Source: Clostridium sp. CAG:465 (GTDB taxonomy: Bacteria > Bacillota > Clostridia > TANB77 > CAG-465). From it: a stretch of 7,811 nucleotides of DNA. Below the pieces are notes generated by a model, which saw only the letters and a list, made by a program, of their open reading frames with translations, had not been told where the DNA came from and did no database searches. Within the stretch, counting starts at the first letter, position 1; every line of letters begins with the position of its first letter. The stretch covers positions 1 through 7,811 of the forward strand of contig FR891238.1 of assembly GCA_000433755.1 (NCBI GenBank), given 5' to 3'. The position numbers and the translations under genes were made by a program. Of the stretch, positions 1-7,240 are shown piece by piece.

Positions 1-28
1 ATTTCATATATAATTATAATTAATTATT

Positions 29-34
29 AGGAGG
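29..34 (+). promoter_or_regulatory. Ribosome binding site AGGAGG of the KH-module gene
   Basis: A full AGGAGG lies eight bases before the ATG at 43, a textbook Shine-Dalgarno spacing. It fixes the start of the 234-aa protein. Two overlapping TATAAT-like strings at 9-20 could be a -10 element, but any -35 would lie outside the window. Confidence 0.85.
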
Positions 35-42
35 AAATTTAT

Positions 43-747
43 ATGGAAATTGTAGTATATAACAAGGGCCAGTACTCTTTGGGACAATTAAAGAATGGAA
101 GAATTACAATCATTTCAGATTGTAATAATAATCTTCCAAGAATAAACAAGAATGATTCTAATTCTGAGTATAATAATATTGTTAAGGCTGTTTTAACAGA
201 GATAGACAATATTGAATTCATAGAGGACGATGAATTCTTCACAATCTATGATAAAAGAATTTTTCAAAGTACATCTTTGGAACTTCCAATTTTTGTTAAT
301 TTCCTTGGAAATTACAGAGAAACGAAAAAAAAGTATAATTATACTATTTTTTCTGATCAAACGCTTCTTGCGGCTAATAAGCTTGCAAATGAAGCTAAGC
401 AGATTATTGAAAAAAAAGTAAAGGAAAAAACATTCGCTCCAATTTTTGAAAGCTTTGAAAAAAAGCTTGACCAAAATAATGGAATTTGTGTTATTGAAAT
501 AACCTCCAAAAATGAAGAAGCTTTCAATTTATTTTTGGAAGTTAAAAAATATAAAAATTACAACTTAACTTTTTTTGAGCCCCTGTATATAATCGCCAAA
601 GGGTCTTCTTTTGACTTTATTGAATTAAAAATTCCGAAAAAGTACAAAGAAGATATTCCTCACTTCATCGGAAGTGGAGGCAAAAGAGCAAAAAAAATAG
701 CCAACTTTTTTAATGCAAACTACATTAAGTTTGTATTAGAAAGTTAA
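43..747 (+). CDS. Unrecognised 234-aa protein with C-terminal KH-type RNA-binding module
   Basis: The start is well fixed: AGGAGG at 29-34 lies eight bases before the ATG. I do not recognise residues 1-190; they are Lys/Asn/Ile-rich, with a helical charged stretch at about 105-145 and a beta-rich part at about 150-190. The C-terminus looks like a minimal KH fold: a strand (FIELKIP, to about 198), a helix leading to I209, the loop G210-S-G-G213, a basic helix (KRAKKIANFF) and a final strand (ANYIKFV). In KH domains the GxxG loop with adjacent basic residues contacts single-stranded RNA or DNA, so nucleic-acid binding is the likely role (inference). There is no signal peptide or membrane segment, so it should be cytoplasmic. 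It converges on the rpoD operon and appears monocistronic within the window; whether something precedes it cannot be seen. The coding call is firm; the KH assignment rests on motif reading alone. Confidence 0.85.
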   Translation: MEIVVYNKGQYSLGQLKNGRITIISDCNNNLPRINKNDSNSEYNNIVKAVLTEIDNIEFIEDDEFFTIYDKRIFQSTSLELPIFVNFLGNYRETKKKYNYTIFSDQTLLAANKLANEAKQIIEKKVKEKTFAPIFESFEKKLDQNNGICVIEITSKNEEAFNLFLEVKKYKNYNLTFFEPLYIIAKGSSFDFIELKIPKKYKEDIPHFIGSGGKRAKKIANFFNANYIKFVLES

Positions 748-758
748 AATATAGGCTA

Positions 759-791
759 AAAACAGGATATCAAAATTTGATATCCTGTTTT
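759..791 (+). terminator. Bidirectional intrinsic terminator
   Basis: This is a perfect palindrome centred at 775, with arms around ACAGGATATCAAA/TTTGATATCCTGT and a very small loop. It starts 12 bases after the stop of the KH-module gene. The right flank is TTTTCTT, and the left flank gives a T run on the minus strand. It can therefore end the plus-strand gene and also stop minus-strand read-through from rpoD. Confidence 0.85.
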
Positions 792-806
792 CTTATATTA
801 ATAAAA

Positions 807-838
807 ATACAGATGGACGAGAAAATATCCATCTGTAT
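807..838 (-). terminator. Intrinsic terminator of the rpoD operon
   Basis: Eleven-bp perfect arms (807-817 with 828-838, ATACAGATGGA/TCCATCTGTAT) enclose a 10-base loop. On the minus strand the hairpin is followed by TTTTATTAA, the expected U tract; on the plus strand it is followed by CGTAATAA, which is not. It is thus oriented to end transcription coming from rpoD, about 130 bases past the rpoD stop codon. Confidence 0.75.
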
Positions 839-866
839 CGTAATAACTATACCATATAACAACATA

Positions 867-923
867 GCATAATTAAAATCTTATGAGTACAGAATAAATA
901 ATGTACTCATTATTATATTATGC
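867..923 (+). terminator. Nested hairpin with downstream T run, possible second plus-strand terminator
   Basis: The inner stem 883-891/902-910 (ATGAGTACA/TGTACTCAT) has a 10-base loop. An outer stem 867-873/917-923 (GCATAAT/ATTATGC) extends it across unpaired bulges. Reading rightward it runs into a long T-rich tract at 925-940, so it could catch plus-strand transcripts before they enter rpoD in antisense. On the minus strand the flank is poor in T, so there it is only a 3' UTR hairpin. The stem is clear; its function is inferred. Confidence 0.5.
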
Positions 924-970
924 ATTTTTTTATTTTTTATACAAATTATTAATATTTTTTTATATTAAAA

Positions 971-2311
971 TTAATCTTCAGAATTCATAAAATCTTTTAA
1001 TCTCTTACTTCTACTTGGATGTCTAAGTTTTCTTAATGCTTTTGCTTCTATTTGTCTTATACGTTCCCTTGTTACTTGGAACTCACGACCAACTTCTTCC
1101 AAAGTTCTCATACGTCCATCTTGAAGACCAAATCTAAGTTTCAAAACTTTTGCCTCTCTTGGAGTTAATGTTTGCATTACATCTTCAATATGTTCTCTTA
1201 AAAGTACATCAGCTGCTTGTGCTGCAGGAGATGGAGCATCTTCATCTGGTATAAAGTTGCCAAGATTACTTTCATCTTCTTCACCAACAGGTGTCTCTAA
1301 AGATATTGGTTCTTGAGATACTTTTAATACTTCTCTTACTTTTTCAACTGGCATTTCAAGTTCAGCAGCAATTTCTTCTGGAGTTGGTTCTCTCCCTAAA
1401 GTTTGCAATAAATGCCTTGATGTACGTATTAATTTATTTATAGTTTCAACCATATGTACAGGTATCCTTATTGTTCTTGCTTGATCAGCTATGGCTCTTG
1501 TGATTGCTTGTCTAATCCACCAAGTTGCATATGTACTAAATTTATATCCTTTTGATTGATCAAACTTATCCACTGCTTTTATTAGTCCTAAGTTTCCTTC
1601 TTGTATAAGGTCAAGGAAATTCATACCTCTTCCAATGTATTTTTTTGCTATACTTACAACCAATCTTAAATTTGATTCTATTAAACGTTTTTTTGCTTCT
1701 TTATCCCCATGAACCATTCTTTCAGCAAGCATATTTTCTTCTTCATATGTTAAAAGTGGTATTTTTCCTATTTCTTTCAAAAACATTTTTACAGGATCAT
1801 CGACATTTATATTATCAACAAAATCCATATTTTTAACATCATCAAGTAAAATATCTTTTTCAATTTCTGTTATATCTTCAAGATTTGGTTCAATATCAAG
1901 TTCGGCAACAGATTTTGTACCATCTATATTAACAACTGCCATATCAGAATCATCAACATCTATATCATCATCTTCAACAGCTTCTCTATCTTTTCCAGAA
2001 AGTAAATCTATATTTGCCTCTTTTGATGTTTCCTTTGCATCATCCATAATTATATTTAAATTAAGATCTGCTAAAGTATCATATATTTTTGCCATCTCTT
2101 CAGGAGTAATTTCTGCTTCATCTACAAATTTAACAATATCTTTATACTTAACTTTTTTCTCTTTTTTACCTTTTTCAATAAATTTTTTAATTTTTTCCTT
2201 TTTTTCTTCTTTAGAGATATTTTTTTTCTCTACTTTTTCATTTTTTATTTTTTCCACTTTTTCCACCTTTTGTTCATCAATTTGTTTTTTACCATTTGAA
2301 ACTTCTTTCAT
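971..2311 (-). CDS. rpoD: RNA polymerase primary (housekeeping) sigma factor
   Basis: This 446-aa sigma-70 group 1 protein directs RNA polymerase to -35/-10 promoters. Domains in order: a lysine- and glutamate-rich start (1-53); a region 1.1-like segment (about 54-90); an acidic Asp/Glu-rich linker (about 108-165); region 1.2 (about 167-203); region 2 (about 205-280), with RLVVSIAKKY, DLIQEGNLGLIKAVDKF and the -10-recognising YKFSTYATWWIRQAITRAI; region 3 (about 284-362), with the GNFIPDEDAPSP linker; and region 4 (about 375-435), with the -35-binding helix-turn-helix TLEEVGREFQVTRERIRQIE. All core regions are intact, and there is no large insertion like the one in enterobacterial RpoD. The start is set by AAAGGAGT six bases upstream, which overlaps the dnaG stop codon. 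The gene is last in the operon, 11 bases after dnaG, suggesting translational coupling. Symbol rpoD; sigA in Bacillus usage. Confidence 0.98.
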   Translation of the reverse strand: MKEVSNGKKQIDEQKVEKVEKIKNEKVEKKNISKEEKKEKIKKFIEKGKKEKKVKYKDIVKFVDEAEITPEEMAKIYDTLADLNLNIIMDDAKETSKEANIDLLSGKDREAVEDDDIDVDDSDMAVVNIDGTKSVAELDIEPNLEDITEIEKDILLDDVKNMDFVDNINVDDPVKMFLKEIGKIPLLTYEEENMLAERMVHGDKEAKKRLIESNLRLVVSIAKKYIGRGMNFLDLIQEGNLGLIKAVDKFDQSKGYKFSTYATWWIRQAITRAIADQARTIRIPVHMVETINKLIRTSRHLLQTLGREPTPEEIAAELEMPVEKVREVLKVSQEPISLETPVGEEDESNLGNFIPDEDAPSPAAQAADVLLREHIEDVMQTLTPREAKVLKLRFGLQDGRMRTLEEVGREFQVTRERIRQIEAKALRKLRHPSRSKRLKDFMNSED

Positions 2312-2316
2312 TATTT

Positions 2317-2324
2317 ACTCCTTT
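2317..2324 (-). promoter_or_regulatory. rpoD ribosome binding site overlapping the dnaG stop codon
   Basis: The minus strand reads AAAGGAGT here, six bases before the rpoD ATG. The dnaG stop codon (TAA, 2323-2325) shares bases with it, so ribosomes finishing dnaG clear or expose the rpoD start. This supports co-transcription and coupled translation. Confidence 0.8.
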
Positions 2325-4122
2325 ACGATTTTAATCTTGATATTTCAATTATAATTTGATTTAATTCAAATTGCAATATATCTTGCTCATCTTTTGAAAT
2401 ATTTTCCTCTAATCTTTTTAAAATTTCATCTCTTCTATTATATAGTTTTTCCTTATGTTTGTATGTTAATACATCATTTAATAATTTTTCGTTATCAATA
2501 TTTTGTGTGTCTATATATATTATTTCTGTTAATTCTTTTATAAGTTCTTCATCTTTTAGCTTAGATAAAATATCAATTTTATTAATGTCATATTCTTCTT
2601 TTAATTTAAGTATATACTCATAAATCTTCTTTACATTTTCATCTTCAAAATCATCTATACTTACTTCATTAAAAATTCTTTCTTGTATTTTTTTATTATG
2701 GCTTAAAATTAAAAGTATAATGTATTGTTCTTGTTTCTTTTTAAGAGTAGTAGTAAGATGCATTTTACGTGTTAAAGACTGCATATCAATATATACTGTT
2801 TCATGTTTTTTATTTAGTTTTTTTTCAACTTCTTTTAAAATTGGCCCCGTTCCTATACCATATTTTTTAGAAACTCTATCTACATAAATTTCTCTTTCAA
2901 TGTCATTATCAATTGAGGCCAAAATCTCAGCTGTATTTTTTAAAAATTGGATTTTTGAATCCATATCATTCATGTTAAGATTCTTCTCAAGCATTGAAAT
3001 CTTAAATTCAACAAGTGAAATACTTGTATCAATACATTTTTCAAATCTTTCTTTTCCATATTTATTTATATATTCATCTGGATCTTTTACATCAGGTTTA
3101 TCTAACTTTAATACTTTTACATTAATGCCTCTTTTATGCAATATATCAAGTCCCCTTAATGTTGCATTTTGTCCTGCTGAATCTTGATCATAGCATATTA
3201 TAACATTATCTGTATATTTTTTCAAAAGGCGAGCTTGGTCATCTGTTAGGGCTGTTCCAAGAGATGCTACTGCATTATCAAAACCACTTTTTTGAAGTGC
3301 TATTGCATCCATATATCCTTCTACAATTATGATTTTATCATGTTTTTCTCTTTTAGCAAAATTCATCATATATAAAGTTTTACCTTTATGATATATTTCA
3401 TTTTCCTTAGAATTCACATATTTAGGTAAAGACTTGTCTAAAACACGTCCACCAAAAGCTATTATTCTATCCCTTATATCAAATATTGGAAATATAAGTC
3501 TTGAAAAAAATCTATCATAGATTTTTCCTCTTTCGTTTTTTACAAGTATTCCAGAATTTAATATATCTTGCTCACTAAAGCCTTTTTCTTTTAAATAATC
3601 CAAAAGTGATATCTTACCATTTGCATAACCTATTCCATATTTATTTATTGTTTTTATATCAAACTGTCTTTTTTTTACATATTCTTTTACAATATTATTT
3701 TCTTCTTTTAAAAGGTTTATTAAATTATTATGATAGTAAATTCCTGCTTCTCTATTTATATTAAAGAATGTTTCTTTTTTGTTTTTAATTTCTTGTTTAT
3801 CTCCAAACGATTTTGAACTCTGTTCATATTTACTAAGATCTATATGTGCCCTTTCGGCAAGCATTTCAACACTTTCCCAAAAGTCAAGATTTTCAATTTT
3901 CATTATAAAAGAAATAACATTTCCACCTTGTGAACAACCAAAGCATTTAAAAATTTGCTTGTCCATAGACACGCAAAAAGAAGGGGTCTTTTCTCTATGA
4001 AAAGGGCACAAACCAATAAAGTTCCTACCACTTTTCTTTAATGTAACGTATTCAGATATTACCTCTACTATATCATTTTGAGATATTACTTCTTCGATTA
4101 AATCTTCTGAATAATACGCCAT
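2323..4122 (-). CDS. dnaG: DNA primase
   Basis: This 599-aa DnaG-type primase makes RNA primers for replication and works with the replicative helicase. The N-terminal CHC2 zinc finger has C39-x2-H42 and C60-x2-C63 (CPFH, CFGC), the usual spacing. The catalytic core follows, with the RNA polymerase basic region RFFSRLIFPIFD ... IIAFGGRVL (about 204-227) and the KYVNSKEN-IYHKGKTLY motif. The Toprim metal-binding motifs are EGYMD (268-272), YDQDSAGQ (from 311) and DPDEY (347-351). The Lys/Glu-rich C-terminus (about 440-599) matches the helicase-binding domain by position. I chose the ATG at 4122 because GAAGGGGGAAAA lies directly before it. An in-frame TTG at 4140 would add six residues and place that ribosome binding site inside the gene. 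The gene lies 19 bases after the membrane-protein gene and 11 before rpoD. All catalytic residues appear present. Confidence 0.97.
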   Translation of the reverse strand: MAYYSEDLIEEVISQNDIVEVISEYVTLKKSGRNFIGLCPFHREKTPSFCVSMDKQIFKCFGCSQGGNVISFIMKIENLDFWESVEMLAERAHIDLSKYEQSSKSFGDKQEIKNKKETFFNINREAGIYYHNNLINLLKEENNIVKEYVKKRQFDIKTINKYGIGYANGKISLLDYLKEKGFSEQDILNSGILVKNERGKIYDRFFSRLIFPIFDIRDRIIAFGGRVLDKSLPKYVNSKENEIYHKGKTLYMMNFAKREKHDKIIIVEGYMDAIALQKSGFDNAVASLGTALTDDQARLLKKYTDNVIICYDQDSAGQNATLRGLDILHKRGINVKVLKLDKPDVKDPDEYINKYGKERFEKCIDTSISLVEFKISMLEKNLNMNDMDSKIQFLKNTAEILASIDNDIEREIYVDRVSKKYGIGTGPILKEVEKKLNKKHETVYIDMQSLTRKMHLTTTLKKKQEQYIILLILSHNKKIQERIFNEVSIDDFEDENVKKIYEYILKLKEEYDINKIDILSKLKDEELIKELTEIIYIDTQNIDNEKLLNDVLTYKHKEKLYNRRDEILKRLEENISKDEQDILQFELNQIIIEISRLKS

Positions 4123-4141
4123 TTTTCCCCCTTCTTTCAAT

Positions 4142-5371
4142 CTATGATGCTACAAGCATTTTTACTCTTTCTTCTCTATTTAAATATATATTTGATGTAT
4201 TAACAATTGAAATTAAAATTAAAAATACTGTCAATATCATTTGATAATGTGTTATATCAAGCCCAAATACAGATATACAAATGTATAAAAGTATAAAGAA
4301 AAGTTTCATTACAGTTGACTTTGTATCATATCTTCTTCTTAAAACAAATGCAAGTATTTCTATAAATACAATATATGAATATAGTAAAACATAATAAGTT
4401 TTAGATGTAGAATTTAACATATTTGTATTATTCAATAGATTTGAAACAAAATTTTCTACATTTATGTCCTTAATTCCAGTAGATAAATTAAAGATTCCTA
4501 TTTTATCTATACTTGTATTATTTATAACTATCATACCTATAAATGTAATTAACGAAGCTATCAATGCAATAGTTATTATCGAAACAATGAGTTTACTAAT
4601 ATTGATTCTTTCAACCTTATACAAAGTATCTTTAGTTTTAGAATTTACAATAGAAATAATTTTCTTTGGAAATCCTAAGTGAGTTTTATCAAGATTTACT
4701 GTAAGAATAAGTGACATTAAAGCCATTACAATCCATAAATATGCACTTATTCCAATTGTAATTGATACTCCAACAAATATACCAAGTACACCGGAAATAA
4801 CTAAGTATTTTTTATTTTTTATACCAAGTTGTTTTAATTCATCAATTAACTTTTGTATTAAAAGCATTGTAGAAAAAATTATTAATGTCTTTATTAAATT
4901 TATAAATATCATGTTCACATCTGTATACACACATGGTAACATTGCAAATCCAAATAATCCAAGTACTGATAATATATCACTTTTAGAGACGTTAAAAATT
5001 ATCTTCTTTAAAACAAAACCAATAAATAATTTTAAAAATATATACATAAATAAAATAGTATTTTCTATCAAGTATAAATATTTATATATAGATATTATAC
5101 TCATAATAACCACTATAAAAGTTATGTACACATATCTATATATAAGTGATATATTTCTCTTTACTTTTTTTCTATATAATTTATCTTTTATATAAACATA
5201 TAATGCAACCAATAAAGCTGTTACAATTATATATACGACTTTCAAAATATTTAAAGTAGGACTACTACTGTTATTATTTAATAGTAACATTACGTCTTGA
5301 TAACCCATAAATATAATTAAAGCAAGAAATAATATAACTACTAAAGTACGTGAAATCTTACTAATACTCAT
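4142..5371 (-). CDS. Polytopic integral membrane protein of unknown function
   Basis: This 409-aa very hydrophobic protein is not one I recognise. About 11-12 membrane segments can be drawn, near residues 8-24, 43-62, 78-97, 104-122, 133-149, 153-173, 189-208, 210-226, 259-283, 325-345, 354-371 and 376-391. The largest soluble parts are a Lys-rich loop (about 227-258), an Asn/Ser/Thr-rich loop (about 284-324) and a short charged tail (NREERVKMLVAS). There is no obvious catalytic or transport motif. The many helices and lack of a large domain would fit a transporter, a polysaccharide flippase or polymerase, or a general envelope protein, but nothing selects among them. An in-frame TAA sits immediately before the ATG, so the protein cannot extend upstream; the ribosome binding site (AGAGTGGG) is weak. 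It lies 44 bases after the nucleotidyltransferase gene and 19 before dnaG, all on one strand, so it is probably in the same operon. Confidence 0.9.
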   Translation of the reverse strand: MSISKISRTLVVILFLALIIFMGYQDVMLLLNNNSSSPTLNILKVVYIIVTALLVALYVYIKDKLYRKKVKRNISLIYRYVYITFIVVIMSIISIYKYLYLIENTILFMYIFLKLFIGFVLKKIIFNVSKSDILSVLGLFGFAMLPCVYTDVNMIFINLIKTLIIFSTMLLIQKLIDELKQLGIKNKKYLVISGVLGIFVGVSITIGISAYLWIVMALMSLILTVNLDKTHLGFPKKIISIVNSKTKDTLYKVERINISKLIVSIITIALIASLITFIGMIVINNTSIDKIGIFNLSTGIKDINVENFVSNLLNNTNMLNSTSKTYYVLLYSYIVFIEILAFVLRRRYDTKSTVMKLFFILLYICISVFGLDITHYQMILTVFLILISIVNTSNIYLNREERVKMLVAS

Positions 5372-5415
5372 TTATATCTACCCACTCTTTTTAAAAGTCA
5401 ACCTCTTATTTTTCT

Positions 5416-6147
5416 TTATTTACTATATAATTCATTTACTTCTGCTAAAGCTTCGTGTGTCCCTATATCAAAACATTCTCCTGAAAATTCATAAGCATAA
5501 AGTGGCATCTTTTTGTATAAATATGCTACTAAGTTTCCTGGTGCATCGCAAGAATTTCCTTCTTCTAAATATGTTTTAATTTGAGGAACAATTTCTCTTG
5601 GATATATATATTCAGCATATACTGCATATTTTCCTTTTGGTTCAGCTGGTTTTTCTTCAAATCCAACCATTCTCATATTATCATCGAGTTCAGCTACACC
5701 TAATCTTTTTAATAATTCATAATTTTCTTTTCTAACACATACACATGGTGCTTTTTTCTCTTTATAACAATTATAAAAATCTGTAAGTTCAAATTCAAAT
5801 AGATTATCAGTTGCAAGAACTAATATGTCATCGTCAACTTTTGCATTTTCAATTACAAATTCTATATCACCTATAGCACCTAATCTATCATCATTTGATA
5901 CTGTACCATCGTTAAATACTTTGATTGGTTTTATATTATTTTTTTCATTTGCCCAATCTTCAAAATGTTTTGTATATTTAGCATTTGTTACTAAATAGAT
6001 TTCATCAATATCATCAATTTTATTTACTTTTTCTAAAGTATAATCAATTATTGCTTTACCTCCAACTTTTAACAAAGCTTTTGGAAAATTCTCTGTTAAA
6101 GGGAATAACCTAGTTGCATATCCCGCACATAATAAAATACATTTCAT
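5416..6147 (-). CDS. Sugar-1-phosphate nucleotidyltransferase (RmlA-like, NTP_transferase family)
   Basis: This 243-aa cytoplasmic enzyme of the NTP_transferase fold should join a nucleoside triphosphate to a sugar-phosphate (or similar alcohol phosphate), giving an activated precursor for cell-surface polymers. The nucleotide-binding signature is at the N-terminus: LLCAGYATRLFPLT then FPKALLKVGGK, with G9, T12, R13, P22 and K23. LATDNLF (111-117) supplies the Asp that binds Mg2+, GVAELDDN (150-157) and FEEKP (163-167) form the sugar-binding part, and DIGT (227-230) gives the second Asp. It lacks the beta-helix acyltransferase domain of GlmU and is shorter than typical RmlA (about 290 aa), so the exact substrate is open; glucose-1-phosphate is a guess. 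I start at the ATG preceded by AAGGAGAG. The reading frame is open for 26 more codons upstream, but that stretch holds the promoter, so it is not coding. First gene of the operon with the membrane protein, dnaG and rpoD. Confidence 0.92.
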   Translation of the reverse strand: MKCILLCAGYATRLFPLTENFPKALLKVGGKAIIDYTLEKVNKIDDIDEIYLVTNAKYTKHFEDWANEKNNIKPIKVFNDGTVSNDDRLGAIGDIEFVIENAKVDDDILVLATDNLFEFELTDFYNCYKEKKAPCVCVRKENYELLKRLGVAELDDNMRMVGFEEKPAEPKGKYAVYAEYIYPREIVPQIKTYLEEGNSCDAPGNLVAYLYKKMPLYAYEFSGECFDIGTHEALAEVNELYSK

Positions 6148-6193
6148 AATTAATCTCTCCTTTTTACATGCAAAAAGTCTACATGTATTTGCT

Positions 6194-6222
6194 ATTATAT
6201 CATATAAAATTTCGTTTTTCAA
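6194..6222 (-). promoter_or_regulatory. Sigma-A promoter for the nucleotidyltransferase-dnaG-rpoD operon
   Basis: On the minus strand, TTGAAA (6217-6222) is followed after exactly 17 bases by TATAAT (6194-6199), with an extended -10 TG at 6200-6201. This is nearly ideal for the housekeeping sigma factor encoded in the same operon. Transcription would begin near 6187, giving a leader of about 40 bases that contains AAGGAGAG and the ATG at 6147. Confidence 0.88.
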
Positions 6223-6248
6223 CATTTTATTTAATATTTATACTCTAA

Positions 6249-6280
6249 ATACCCCCTGCAATCAATTTTGCAGAGGGTAT
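6249..6280 (-). terminator. Intrinsic terminator of the 305-aa gene
   Basis: Thirteen-bp arms (6249-6261 with 6268-6280; core ACCCCCTGCAA/TTGCAGAGGGT) flank a six-base loop, 27 bases after the stop codon at 6308. One position is C opposite A on the plus strand but a G-U pair in minus-strand RNA, so the stem is complete only in the transcript of the 305-aa gene. The U tract after it is short and impure (ATTTAGAG). Confidence 0.78.
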
Positions 6281-6307
6281 AATATATTACTTTACTTAAT
6301 TATGAGT

Positions 6308-7225
6308 TTAAACAGCTTGTTCAGTTGTATTTGATGCATCAACTGTATCTGTTACAACTTGATTTTCATCATCATTTATTTTTTGTTCAAACTCAGATAT
6401 TCTTTGTTCAGTTTCATATTGTTCAATTCTATTTAAAGCATATAAATATTTTCTTTCTTGTGAAAGTAATGCTTGGTATTCATCATTCCAATCATCGTGG
6501 TTTCTTAAATCAGTATGAACATCATTTAATTTTTCTTCAAGAACAAGTTTAACTGGTTCCATTATACTTTTATTCTTTTCTACCTTGATTCCATTATCAA
6601 CCATATATGTCATAACTTCAGCCATAAGCCTTTCACCTTGAGTATTAACTCCACCTTGTTCAGCATTATCATGTAAAATATCTACTGCTTTTTCAATTTC
6701 GTTTACACCAACTTTATCAAATATAGAATCTACTCTAGAATCAATAAATTGTCCATTTTCTCCAAATACTTCTTGACCTTTTATAAATAAATCAACATTA
6801 TTTTGAATTATTCTTGCTTGTGCTACTGGTAATTCCTCTGTAGCTATTTTTAAAGCATGTCTATCATAATATTTTCTAAATGCACTATTACACATTTCTT
6901 GAGATTCTGTGTATGGCTTAAAGAATTGGGCATACTCCCTTAAAACTTCATGTTGAGTTTTTTCACCACTTATATTTTGTCTTAATTCGTCTAGATTTTC
7001 TCCAAAGTATGCTGTAACTTTATGATCTATTGCATCTGGTTCATACTGTACTTCTGGTACAATATTCTCACTTTGAACTTCTTCACTAGAATTTTCTTGT
7101 ATATCACTTGCACTATCAAGCATTAAATAGTCTTTTTTACGTCCAAATACCTTAGCAAACATATTTTTAACTGAACTTAAATCTTCTAAAAAAAGTTTCC
7201 ATTCATTTTTCCAAAATTCTTTCAT
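6308..7225 (-). CDS. Unrecognised 305-aa soluble protein with MKEFWKNEW N-terminal module
   Basis: I do not recognise this family. The start is the ATG at 7225, preceded by GAGGTG (7232-7237) six bases upstream; an in-frame ATG ten codons earlier has no such site. Residues 1-15 (MKEFWKNEWKLFLED) match the neighbouring 77-aa protein at 13 of 15 positions and should form an amphipathic helix with aromatic residues on one face. A short basic patch (FGRKK, 27-31) follows, then an acidic low-complexity linker (about 37-68). A mostly helical, charged body (about 70-285) includes REYAQFFKPY, FRKYYDRHALKI and a coiled-coil-like DEYQALLSQERKYLYALNRIEQYETEQ. The tail is Thr/Asp-rich. No signal peptide, membrane segment or catalytic motif is visible, and there is only one Cys (112). 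It is probably a cytoplasmic structural, adaptor or membrane-edge protein (inference). It has its own terminator and is likely transcribed separately from the 77-aa gene. Confidence 0.85.
   Translation of the reverse strand: MKEFWKNEWKLFLEDLSSVKNMFAKVFGRKKDYLMLDSASDIQENSSEEVQSENIVPEVQYEPDAIDHKVTAYFGENLDELRQNISGEKTQHEVLREYAQFFKPYTESQEMCNSAFRKYYDRHALKIATEELPVAQARIIQNNVDLFIKGQEVFGENGQFIDSRVDSIFDKVGVNEIEKAVDILHDNAEQGGVNTQGERLMAEVMTYMVDNGIKVEKNKSIMEPVKLVLEEKLNDVHTDLRNHDDWNDEYQALLSQERKYLYALNRIEQYETEQRISEFEQKINDDENQVVTDTVDASNTTEQAV
7181..7225 (-). repeat. Shared 5' coding segment, copy 1 (305-aa gene)
   Basis: The first 45 coding bases match 7650-7694 at 41 of 45 positions, with the last 23 (7203-7225) identical to 7672-7694. 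Two differences are silent (GAA/GAG, TTT/TTC) and two give K/Q and E/D. Similarity resumes over the leader: CACCTC-W-TTTGTT at 7232-7244 and 7702-7714. The match stops abruptly beyond codon 15. Confidence 0.9.
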
Positions 7226-7240
7226 ATAAAACACCTCATT

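Noticed and set aside
9..20. Tandem TATAAT strings as a promoter for the KH-module gene
   Set aside because: Any -35 lies outside the window, and transcription would start almost on the ribosome binding site; in this AT-rich DNA the match is weak evidence.
1645..1836. Plus-strand open frame inside rpoD, and similar frames opposite dnaG, the membrane-protein gene and the 305-aa gene
   Set aside because: They lie antisense to well-supported genes, lack good ribosome binding sites, and have compositions expected from reading the opposite strand.
4123..4140. TTG start adding six residues to DnaG
   Set aside because: The added codons are the ribosome binding site itself (GAAGGGGGAAAA), and DnaG proteins normally start close to the MAYYSEDLI-type sequence.
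6148..6187. Riboswitch or attenuator in the operon leader
   Set aside because: The leader is only about 40 bases with at most a 5-bp ACATG/CATGT stem, too little for a regulatory RNA.
6148..6225. 26-codon N-terminal extension of the nucleotidyltransferase
   Set aside because: It contains the -35/-10 promoter at 6194-6222, while AAGGAGAG directly precedes the ATG at 6147, whose product begins with the conserved family signature.
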